Assembly (NCBI RefSeq): GCF_013282095.1
Contig: NZ_BLTJ01000007.1
Span: 124,001 to 188,000, forward strand
DNA length: 64,000 nt
Direction of reading: 5' to 3'
From: Enterocloster alcoholdehydrogenati
GTDB lineage: Bacteria; Bacillota; Clostridia; Lachnospirales; Lachnospiraceae
The notes beneath the pieces were generated by a model. The model did not search any database. It was not told where the DNA came from and saw nothing but the letters and a program-made list of their open reading frames with translations. How positions within the stretch are numbered: the first letter of the stretch is position 1; each line of letters starts with the position of its first letter. This document shows, in pieces, positions 51,385-57,851 of the stretch. A program made the position numbers and the translations under genes.

Positions 51385-51813
51385 ATGAAAGTATTAAAGT
51401 ATAGCCGTCAGAGGGAAGCCATCAAAGCCAGTTTGATGAAACGGCATGATCATCCAACGGCAGACGCCCTATACGCCAGCATCCGCGAGGAATTTCCCAA
51501 CATCAGTCTCGGTACTGTTTACAGGAATCTCAGTCTGCTGGTGGAGACGGGCGAAATCCGTAAATTAAGCTGCGGAAACGGAGCAGACCACTATGACGGC
51601 AATATTTCGCCCCATTACCATTTTGTCTGCAGCTGCTGCGGCCGTGTCTATGATATGGATATTCAGGAAATGCGTGAATTAAACGCTGCGGTCCAGGATC
51701 AGGCCCCAGGCCGTATTGATTTCCACTCCATTCTGTTCTATGGACAATGCCAGGAGTGTATGGATGAGGAAAACAGAAAAAAAGAGAAAAAGACTATTGA
51801 CAAATCAGCATAA
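51385..51813 (+). CDS. perR: Fur-family peroxide-type repressor (PerR-like)
   Basis: Metal-dependent repressor of 142 residues. The N-terminal winged helix contains HPTADALYASIREEFPNISLGTVYRNL, including the His that is oxidised by peroxide in PerR. The regulatory-metal site shows Asp in HYDGN, the HYH pair (SPHYHFVC) and Asp in YDMD, and the structural zinc site has the CSCC and CQEC pairs. These positions align with Bacillus subtilis PerR better than with Fur. AAAGGAG precedes the ATG. The -35 box of the first rubrerythrin gene lies inside its last codons. PerR represses peroxide-defence genes until iron-catalysed oxidation. Confidence 0.88.
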   Translation: MKVLKYSRQREAIKASLMKRHDHPTADALYASIREEFPNISLGTVYRNLSLLVETGEIRKLSCGNGADHYDGNISPHYHFVCSCCGRVYDMDIQEMRELNAAVQDQAPGRIDFHSILFYGQCQECMDEENRKKEKKTIDKSA

Positions 51814-51844
51814 ATCATTTATATTGATATCAGTAATCGTTACT
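51797..51844 (+). promoter_or_regulatory. Rubrerythrin promoter and PerR-type operator (copy 1)
   Basis: TTGACA (51797-51802), 17 bp, TATATT (51820-51825); the -35 box is inside the perR coding region. AGTAATCGTTACT (51832-51844) is a perfect palindrome at the predicted start site. Further down the leader, GGGCGCCGGG...CCCGGCACCC (51868-51892) forms a stable hairpin before the ribosome site. Confidence 0.8.
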
Positions 51845-51922
51845 ATTATTGATTTTGACAATCGAATGGGCGCCGGGCCTTCCCCGGCACCCACACTATA
51901 AAATGAAAAGGAGATCACTACT

Positions 51923-52468
51923 ATGAAGAAATGGGTTTGTACAGTTTGCGGTTATGTTTATGAGGGAGAGCAGGCTCCTGAGAAATGTCCTCAGTGCGGC
52001 GTTCCCGCTTCTAAGTTCAAAGAGCAGGCTTCTGATGAGATGGCTTGGGCCTGTGAGCATGAGGTTGGCGTAGCTCAGGGGTCTCCTGAGGATATCATGG
52101 CTGACTTAAGAGCAAATTTCGAGGGCGAGTGCACCGAGGTTGGTATGTATCTGGCTATGGCCAGAGTTGCTCACAGAGAAGGCTATCCTGAGATAGGCCT
52201 GTACTGGGAGAAGGCTGCTTACGAAGAGGCTGAGCACGCTTCCAAGTTCGCTGAGCTCTTAGGCGAGGTTGTTACCTCCTCCACAAAGAAGAACCTGGAG
52301 ATGAGAGTTGCCGCTGAGAATGGTGCAACTGAAGGAAAGTTTGACCTGGCTAAGAGAGCCAAGGCTGCTAACCTTGACGCTATCCATGATACTGTTCATG
52401 AGATGGCTAAGGATGAGGCCCGTCACGGCAGAGCATTTAAGGGTCTGCTGGAGAGATACTTTGGCTAA
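51923..52468 (+). CDS. Reverse rubrerythrin (copy 1)
   Basis: Peroxide reductase of 181 residues with domain order reversed from classic rubrerythrin. The N-terminal rubredoxin domain has C6/C9 (CTVCGY) and C22/C25 (CPQCG). The ferritin-like di-iron domain has [38 protein letters not shown] and [14 protein letters not shown]. Such proteins reduce H2O2 to water in clostridia and are repressed by PerR. AAAAGGAG precedes the ATG. It lies just downstream of perR and ends at a strong terminator. The duplicate at 57097 differs at three residues. Confidence 0.95.
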   Translation: MKKWVCTVCGYVYEGEQAPEKCPQCGVPASKFKEQASDEMAWACEHEVGVAQGSPEDIMADLRANFEGECTEVGMYLAMARVAHREGYPEIGLYWEKAAYEEAEHASKFAELLGEVVTSSTKKNLEMRVAAENGATEGKFDLAKRAKAANLDAIHDTVHEMAKDEARHGRAFKGLLERYFG

Positions 52469-52534
52469 TTCCTGGAACGGAACAGACAGTATTTACTGAT
52501 CGCAAAGGCATAATGTAGATTAAAAGTTTCTAAT

Positions 52535-52572
52535 AAAGAACCATCGGCTATATTCAGTCGATGGTTCTTTTT
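52535..52572 (+). terminator. Terminator after rubrerythrin copy 1
   Basis: AAAGAACCATCG (52535-52546) and CGATGGTTCTTT (52559-52570) form a perfect 12-bp stem followed by TTTTT. Confidence 0.9.
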
Positions 52573-52594
52573 GCATCAGATATATCCTGCTCAA

Positions 52595-52623
52595 TTGTAA
52601 AGTCTCAAAACGTATGTTATACT
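52595..52623 (+). promoter_or_regulatory. Promoter of the LysR gene at 52755
   Basis: TTGTAA (52595-52600), 17 bp, TATACT (52618-52623). The leader is about 125 nt with no recognised structure. Confidence 0.55.
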
Positions 52624-52754
52624 ATCCTTATTATGAAATAACCATACTCCAGGATCAGAAAAGGGGAAACCGCTTTGATTCATGCCTTTTACCTTTTAAT
52701 CCTGGTATTTTATTTATGTACTAAAGTTTCTAAAACGTATATGGGGGTAAATAA

Positions 52755-53696
52755 ATGGATACAAATATGTACCGCTACATCACAACCGTGGCCGAATGTA
52801 AAAGTATCTCTGCGGCAGCACGAAGACTATATATTTCTCAGCCAGCCCTGACGAAACAGATCAGCCGTTTGGAAACGCAATTAGGCTTCAAACTATTCGA
52901 CCGCACCAAAACCCCCTTATCACTTACATCAGCTGGAGAACTATTTGTGGAATTTGCAGACCGGTATGTAAAATTGGAGAATGAACTGACAAATAAACTC
53001 CGTCTTCTCGATCCATCCAAATCCGCTGTTGTTACAGTTGCAACGACTCCTCGCGGAGGCACTTATATCGGGCCTTCTACCGCCTCATTTCTCTGCCATT
53101 ATCAAGGGATTCAGCTGGAGTATATGAACGTCAGTGCCAATGAATGTGAAGCTGCTCTTGAAGATGAAACTGCCGATCTTGCAGTCTATACAGATCCGGT
53201 TATTTCAAACCAACTGGAATATATGCCTTTGGAAGAGGATCCGCTCCTTCTTGTTGTTCCCCGGAATAATATCCTTCTCCAGGGGAAAGAGCTTTCCGGA
53301 AACAGCCTGTCCACCCCCCTGATGCTTGATCCCCTGGAACTGCAGGAGCACCGGCTTACCTTTATTCTCTCCACTCCTAATCATAGTCTTTACCATGCTG
53401 AGTGTGCATTTTTAAGTAAATACCAGATTATCCCCGCTCAAAGTTTGCGGGTCGATTATGTGGATACCCGGTATTCTATAGCGGCCGGGGGCGCTGGTAT
53501 TGCTCTTCTTCCCGCAATTACCGTATCCAGGATTTCTCTCTCCTCCGATGCTGTATTCTGTACCATACGCGGCAGCAATCTGTACCGTTACATTGTCATT
53601 GCGAGAAAAAAAGGACGTGCCCTATCAGAAAATGCCGAACTTTTTTGGCGTTTTCTGATAGACCGACGTTTTCATACCCATAGCAAACAGGAATAG
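52755..53696 (+). CDS. LysR-family transcriptional regulator
   Basis: A 313-residue regulator. DNA-binding helix-turn-helix at residues 1-60 (MDTNMYRYITTVAECKSISA, ISQPALTKQISRLETQLG) and an effector domain from about residue 95 (VTVATTPRGGTYIGPSTASF). GGGGG lies seven bases before the ATG. It is followed by a terminator and then, on the same strand, a 2-hydroxycarboxylate transporter and hydrolase, which it most likely controls. It lies in the 4.5-kb segment between the two rubrerythrin repeats. Confidence 0.93.
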   Translation: MDTNMYRYITTVAECKSISAAARRLYISQPALTKQISRLETQLGFKLFDRTKTPLSLTSAGELFVEFADRYVKLENELTNKLRLLDPSKSAVVTVATTPRGGTYIGPSTASFLCHYQGIQLEYMNVSANECEAALEDETADLAVYTDPVISNQLEYMPLEEDPLLLVVPRNNILLQGKELSGNSLSTPLMLDPLELQEHRLTFILSTPNHSLYHAECAFLSKYQIIPAQSLRVDYVDTRYSIAAGGAGIALLPAITVSRISLSSDAVFCTIRGSNLYRYIVIARKKGRALSENAELFWRFLIDRRFHTHSKQE

Positions 53697-53716
53697 CCTC
53701 TGGACTATTTTGCATA

Positions 53717-53758
53717 ACCGCTTAAACTGCCCATTGCAGTTTGGGCGGTATTTTCTTT
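53717..53758 (+). terminator. Terminator after the LysR gene
   Basis: AAACTGC (53724-53730) and GCAGTTT (53736-53742) pair around CCATT, extended by ACCGC/GCGGT outside, followed by ATTTTCTTT. Confidence 0.8.
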
Positions 53759-53914
53759 GCGCCTGTTTTCACATCATGGGAACCTTCGACGCTTCCCAAA
53801 TGGCGAAAAGCATTCAAGGAGACCCCTTGTCCTGAATCATTATTTTTCTTTTAATATATTCCTTATTGTTATATTGCCCGTCTCAGCAGGAATATCCCCC
53901 CATCTTCTGTTTTG

Positions 53915-53943
53915 TTGTCTTTTTGATCATATTTATCTATAAT
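53915..53943 (+). promoter_or_regulatory. Promoter of the 2-hydroxycarboxylate transporter gene
   Basis: TTGTCT (53915-53920), 17 bp, TATAAT (53938-53943), about 86 bp before the start. The rest of the 332-bp spacer (53697-54028) holds the LysR terminator and AT-rich sequence. Confidence 0.62.
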
Positions 53944-54028
53944 TATTCTATAAATTTTACCGGTAATTTTAAATTATTATAACATTTTCACTATTCATTT
54001 TAAAACAAATAGCAGGAAGGTATTCATT

Positions 54029-55336
54029 ATGGAAAAAGTAAAATCCATTAAATTGTTAGGATTTCCGCTCCCCGGCTTTCTGGTTCTCTTTGCGGGAGTT
54101 ATGGCGATTGCGCTTTCAGGCGGTATGTTGGGAAATATGGTTGGCGCATTGGGCTTTGCAATGATCTGGGGCGCATTCATAGGTTGGATCGGCGACCGAA
54201 TTCCTATCTGGAATAACTGGCTGGGAGGAGGAATGTTTCTCACCTGTCTGGCCACCGGGGCCCTTTCCACCTTTCACATTCTTCCCGACTCTGTAGTTGA
54301 AACACTAAACAGTTTCAATAACACCGTAGGTTTCCTCGATCTGTATATTCTCGTACTGATCACTGGAGCCATCCTGTCAATCGACCGAAAATTGCTTTTA
54401 AAAGCCTTTGCAGGTTTTATTCCAGCTATTCTGGGATCAATCTCTGTATCATTTCTGTTCACCGCCGCTGCAGCTCTGATCCTTGGAGAGGATCCTCTTC
54501 TTGGCTTAGTCAATGTAGCCCTTCCCATTATGGGAGGCGGAAATGGGGCCGGATGCATTCCCATGAGTAAAATGTGGGGTGAAATGACTGGTAATGCTCC
54601 TGAATCATGGTATGCTCCAGCGTTTGCTGTAATGTCCCTTGGAAATCTGGCTGCCGTTGTATCTGCTGCCTTTCTTGATCGTATGGGGCAAAAATATCCA
54701 TCACTGACTGGCAATGGAACTATGATGAAAAAGAAAAGCATTACCGGTGCTGATGCCCCCACAGAAATCAAGATCGGAATTGGCGAGTATGCCTCCGGCT
54801 TCGCTCTTGGTCTCTGCCTCTTTATATTTGCCGATTTTTATGCCTCCAAACTATCTATTATCAATCATGCCGGACTTGGATTCACCATACACAAATTTGC
54901 ATTTATGGTAATATTCGCTGCGATATTAAATGCACTTGGACTGATTCCTGCTGAAATTCGAGCCGGAGCACGGGGAATGCAGACATTTTTTACTAAATAT
55001 ATGTCTCTGCCTCTCATGGTTACTGTAGGAATCGGAACGGATCTGACTGAATTTGCCGGCGCTTTTACCTTTGCCAATGTTGTTATGATCATAGCCTGTG
55101 TTGTAGGCGCTGTAGCAGGTGCAGTGCTGGTTGGCGTTCTTTTTGGCTTTTACCCTGTAGAAATTGCCATCACTGCCGGTTTAGATATGGCCGGAGGCGG
55201 AGGGGCCGGGGATGTTCAGATCCTGGGAGCCAGCCACCGAATGGAACTTATGTCTTTTGCTCAAATTTCGTCCCGAATCGGAGGGGCTATCATGCTGGTC
55301 ATAGCCAGCGCCATGTTTGGTATGCTGAATACATAA
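54029..55336 (+). CDS. 2-hydroxycarboxylate transporter family protein (CitS/MaeN type)
   Basis: Inner-membrane sodium or proton symporter of 435 residues with about 11 helices, for citrate, malate or a similar hydroxy acid. The two re-entrant-loop GGxG motifs of the family are present: PIMGGGNGAGCIPMSKMW (about 167-184) and MAGGGGAGDVQILGASHRM (about 387-405), followed by FAQISSRIGG with the substrate-binding Arg. CAGGAAGG precedes the ATG. It is followed by an alpha/beta hydrolase gene 51 bp downstream and preceded by a LysR gene, which suggests an inducible uptake module. Confidence 0.92.
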   Translation: MEKVKSIKLLGFPLPGFLVLFAGVMAIALSGGMLGNMVGALGFAMIWGAFIGWIGDRIPIWNNWLGGGMFLTCLATGALSTFHILPDSVVETLNSFNNTVGFLDLYILVLITGAILSIDRKLLLKAFAGFIPAILGSISVSFLFTAAAALILGEDPLLGLVNVALPIMGGGNGAGCIPMSKMWGEMTGNAPESWYAPAFAVMSLGNLAAVVSAAFLDRMGQKYPSLTGNGTMMKKKSITGADAPTEIKIGIGEYASGFALGLCLFIFADFYASKLSIINHAGLGFTIHKFAFMVIFAAILNALGLIPAEIRAGARGMQTFFTKYMSLPLMVTVGIGTDLTEFAGAFTFANVVMIIACVVGAVAGAVLVGVLFGFYPVEIAITAGLDMAGGGGAGDVQILGASHRMELMSFAQISSRIGGAIMLVIASAMFGMLNT

Positions 55337-55387
55337 TCCATCTTGCTTTACTGCAAAATTACACTTTATTACCAGGAGGTACATAAA

Positions 55388-56209
55388 ATGCCTAAAAAAA
55401 CTTCTCTGTCTGCTGACCTGACACAGGAAATGAAAAAAAATCTGTTTGGAAATGCATACCTCAATATGCTCTGGCATTGTCCAAGCGATCCCCGTTTTCA
55501 CTATTGGGTTCACCTGCCCGACTGTTATTATGACGAACCAGATCCCCATTATCAGCTGCTTGTCATCATACACGGAACCGGCTGCGGAATAGAGGAATAT
55601 ATCAGATCGGCCCGAACTCTGGCTGATAAACAGCACGTTGCAATCCTTGCCCCCGTATTTCCCGGAGGTCTTATTGACCATGATGATTTTAACAGCTACA
55701 AGCTTCTGTCCTGCGATGGGATCCGCTACGATCAGATTCTTTTATCTATGATAGAGGATATGAAAAAACGCTATCCAGGACTGGAAACAGACCGTTTCTT
55801 TCTATTCGGACATTCCGGCGGCGGACAGTTTGTAAACCGATTCCTTTTTGTGCACCCGGAACGGCTGAAAGCTGTTTCTATCGGAGCGCCGGGACGCCCC
55901 ACTTTCCTTAATTCTAATGAAGATTACTTTTGGGGAATTCGGGATTTCAAAGTATATTTTGATAAGGACCCTGATCTGGAAAAGATATGCAAAATTCCGG
56001 TGCAGATTACAGTTGGCGAACGGGATACAGCATTTATCGGTGATTCCCCCTATGGTTCCAATCGCTTGGAACGGATGAAGAGCCTCAAAGCAAATCTCGA
56101 AGCTAATGGACTGTCTGTTTGTCTTGAAATTCTTTCTGGATTGGAGCATGGAGGCGGCGAAGATATACGCATAAATACTGCACAGGAATTCTTTGAACGA
56201 TATTTATAA
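55388..56209 (+). CDS. Alpha/beta hydrolase (esterase/depolymerase-like)
   Basis: A 273-residue cytoplasmic hydrolase from the ATG at 55388, eight bases after AGGAGG. Oxyanion strand LLVIIHGTGCGIEEYI, nucleophile Ser in FLFGHSGGGQFVNRF, Asp in ERDTAFIG or nearby, and catalytic His in LEHGGGEDIR form a full triad. The GHSGGGQ elbow resembles PHB-depolymerase/LpqC-like esterases. Co-transcribed with the hydroxycarboxylate transporter, it may cleave an ester of a hydroxy acid (inference). A long hairpin closes the operon. Confidence 0.85.
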   Translation: MPKKTSLSADLTQEMKKNLFGNAYLNMLWHCPSDPRFHYWVHLPDCYYDEPDPHYQLLVIIHGTGCGIEEYIRSARTLADKQHVAILAPVFPGGLIDHDDFNSYKLLSCDGIRYDQILLSMIEDMKKRYPGLETDRFFLFGHSGGGQFVNRFLFVHPERLKAVSIGAPGRPTFLNSNEDYFWGIRDFKVYFDKDPDLEKICKIPVQITVGERDTAFIGDSPYGSNRLERMKSLKANLEANGLSVCLEILSGLEHGGGEDIRINTAQEFFERYL

Positions 56210-56226
56210 ATCTCTTTTATATATGG

Positions 56227-56267
56227 AAGGACAGCCCCCTCAAATCCAATTTTGGGGGGCTGTCCTT
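56227..56267. terminator. Hairpin terminator after the transporter/hydrolase operon
   Basis: AAGGACAGCCCCC (56227-56239) and GGGGGCTGTCCTT (56255-56267) are perfect 13-bp complements. The U-tract is missing on the plus side, but the stem is very stable; it also faces the end of the converging gene at 56313. Confidence 0.7.
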
Positions 56268-56312
56268 ACGTCTGCTCTATATCCTCTCTGACCTAACTTA
56301 CTTTTTAAAGCC

Positions 56313-56705
56313 TTATCGCTTAGTATTCTCAGGAATTGTACCGTCCTTTAAAAACCTCTTATATTCTTTATTTAGATTAAATGTACCCTTTACAGCGTAA
56401 ATTCCTATGAGAATCAGCCACCATCCGGCAATCCTTCCTATACTCATTACCATATAAATCACATTAAGAATGCTGTAAACCAACATCAATACAGCGCATA
56501 CCCGGCTTCTGGCAAATTGAATTCCAAGGCCAAAGCCTATAACCAGCACAACATCAAACATCATGCTATAGTTGTGTGTATACAGGCCAAGTGCAACAGA
56601 GATCGCGGCGCATATATAACTAAATATTGCAGCAGATTTTATATTGTCTTTGCTTTCCTTGCTTGCGTATTTTGCAAAAAACTCCTTTTTAGTCACGTTC
56701 TCCAT
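56313..56705 (-). CDS. Small membrane protein of unknown function
   Basis: A 130-residue protein I do not recognise. A charged N-terminus (MENVTKKEFFAKYASKESKD) leads to about four hydrophobic helices between residues 22 and 110 and a basic C-terminal tail (EYKRFLKDGTIPENTKR). The ATG at 56705 follows AAAGGAGG; the open frame reaches 117 bases further upstream without a site. It stands alone, opposite to its neighbours, inside the segment bounded by the rubrerythrin repeats. Confidence 0.75.
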   Translation of the reverse strand: MENVTKKEFFAKYASKESKDNIKSAAIFSYICAAISVALGLYTHNYSMMFDVVLVIGFGLGIQFARSRVCAVLMLVYSILNVIYMVMSIGRIAGWWLILIGIYAVKGTFNLNKEYKRFLKDGTIPENTKR

Positions 56706-56966
56706 CCATATTCCTCCTTTTTCGGCATACAAGTGATTATAACACATCCGCTGTACTCTAAAATCCTCACAATCCATACAGCCATAAATAACTCCCGCCT
56801 GATTATCACCACGAGGCTGCAATGCCCAATGCCATATAGCGACAGCACTGTTATAGATTCACCTGCTTTCTAAAATGACATTTTTAGCAGTATTTGTCAA
56901 GTTTTTTTAACTGGATTCACAGTAACTTAGGGCAGCAAAATAGTAGTTATAAAATTTTTTTAAAAA
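56706..56966. other. Spacer before the second rubrerythrin repeat
   Basis: 261 bp without a credible gene. A minus-strand TTGACA (56896-56901) could drive the small membrane protein with a leader near 160 nt, but no convincing -10 follows. The last 20 bp are T- and A-rich and abut the junction of the duplicated block at 56967. Confidence 0.4.
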
Positions 56967-56970
56967 ACTA

Positions 56971-57018
56971 TTGACAAATCAGCATAAATCATTTATATTG
57001 ATATCAGTAATCGTTACT
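56971..57018 (+). promoter_or_regulatory. Rubrerythrin promoter and PerR-type operator (copy 2)
   Basis: TTGACA (56971-56976), 17 bp, TATATT (56994-56999), with AGTAATCGTTACT at 57006-57018 and the leader hairpin at 57042-57066; identical to copy 1. Confidence 0.8.
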
Positions 57019-57096
57019 ATTATTGATTTTGACAATCGAATGGGCGCCGGGCCTTCCCCGGCACCCACACTATAAAATGAAAAGGAGATCACTACT

Positions 57097-57642
57097 ATGA
57101 AGAAATGGGTTTGTACAGTTTGCGGTTATGTTTATGAGGGAGAGCAGGCTCCTGAGAAATGTCCTCAGTGCGGCGTTCCCGCTTCTAAGTTCAAAGAGCA
57201 GGCTTCTGATGAGATGGCTTGGGCCTGTGAGCATGAGGTTGGCGTAGCTCAGGGGTCTCCTGAGGATATCATGGCTGACTTAAGAGCAAATTTCGAGGGC
57301 GAGTGCACCGAGGTTGGTATGTATCTGGCTATGGCCAGAGTTGCTCACAGAGAAGGCTATCCTGAGATAGGCCTGTACTGGGAGAAGGCTGCCTACGAAG
57401 AGGCTGAGCACGCTTCCAAGTTCGCTGAGCTCTTAGGCGAGGTTGTTACCTCCTCCACAAAGAAGAACCTGGAGATGAGAGTCGCCGCTGAGAACGGAGC
57501 AACCGCAGGTAAGTTTGACCTGGCTAAGAGAGCCAAGGCTGCTAACCTTGATGCTATCCATGATACTGTTCATGAAATGGCTAAGGATGAGGCCCGTCAC
57601 GGCAGAGCATTTAAGGGTCTGCTGGACAAATACTTTGGTTAA
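57097..57642 (+). CDS. Reverse rubrerythrin (copy 2)
   Basis: A 181-residue protein with the same N-terminal rubredoxin domain (C6, C9, C22, C25) and ferritin-like di-iron domain as copy 1. It differs only near the end: GATAGKF for GATEGKF and LLDKYFG for LLERYFG. The nucleotide differences are about 12, clustered in the last 190 bases; the first two thirds have one. All metal ligands are intact, so both copies should be active, raising the dose of peroxide reductase under the same PerR-type control. Confidence 0.95.
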   Translation: MKKWVCTVCGYVYEGEQAPEKCPQCGVPASKFKEQASDEMAWACEHEVGVAQGSPEDIMADLRANFEGECTEVGMYLAMARVAHREGYPEIGLYWEKAAYEEAEHASKFAELLGEVVTSSTKKNLEMRVAAENGATAGKFDLAKRAKAANLDAIHDTVHEMAKDEARHGRAFKGLLDKYFG

Positions 57643-57686
57643 TTCCTGACATTATATAAAGCGCTCTCCATATTGCTTCATTTCAC

Positions 57687-57732
57687 AAAAATACCCCCGG
57701 CAGCAATACATATTTGCCTGGGGTATTTTTTT
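57687..57732 (+). terminator. Terminator after rubrerythrin copy 2
   Basis: AAAATACCCC-CGGCA (from 57687) pairs with TGCC-TGGGGTATTTT and continues into a run of seven T (to 57732). Sequence differs from the copy 1 terminator, as expected beyond the duplication end. Confidence 0.85.
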
Positions 57733-57774
57733 GCGGTTCTTTCTGTCAGTATATATCTTCTGACACATTATGAA

Positions 57775-57820
57775 AAAAGGCCCTGGCCTGCGGATACATT
57801 TTCGCAGGCCAGGGCCTTTT
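57775..57820. terminator. Bidirectional terminator between rubrerythrin and cation ATPase genes
   Basis: AAAAGGCCCTGGCCTGCG (57775-57792) and its perfect 18-bp complement (57803-57820) have a 10-base loop and A/T runs on both sides. It lies 31 bp beyond the ATPase stop codon on the minus strand. Confidence 0.9.
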
Positions 57821-57851
57821 ACTATATCATCTGTTATTTTATCCGGAATGT

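Larger units (their letters stand above)
51793..52474 (+). repeat. 682-bp direct repeat, copy 1 (promoter and reverse rubrerythrin)
   Basis: Matches 56967-57648 with a constant offset of 5174 bp. It starts inside the last seven codons of perR, spans promoter, operator, leader and the complete rubrerythrin gene, and ends six bases after the stop codon. I count about 12 substitutions, all but one in the last third of the gene. Confidence 0.95.
56967..57648 (+). repeat. 682-bp direct repeat, copy 2
   Basis: Copy of 51793-52474. Its first 21 bases are the last six codons and stop of perR (T-I-D-K-S-A-stop), which has no function here, so this copy was derived from the perR-linked one. It retains -35, -10, operator, leader hairpin and gene. 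Confidence 0.95.

Noticed and set aside
52523-52733. AAAGTTTCTAA at 52523-52533 and again at 52723-52733, exactly 200 bp apart, as a LysR site pair.
   Set aside because: An 11-bp AT-rich match without symmetry; one copy lies before the upstream terminator, so a shared regulatory role is unlikely.
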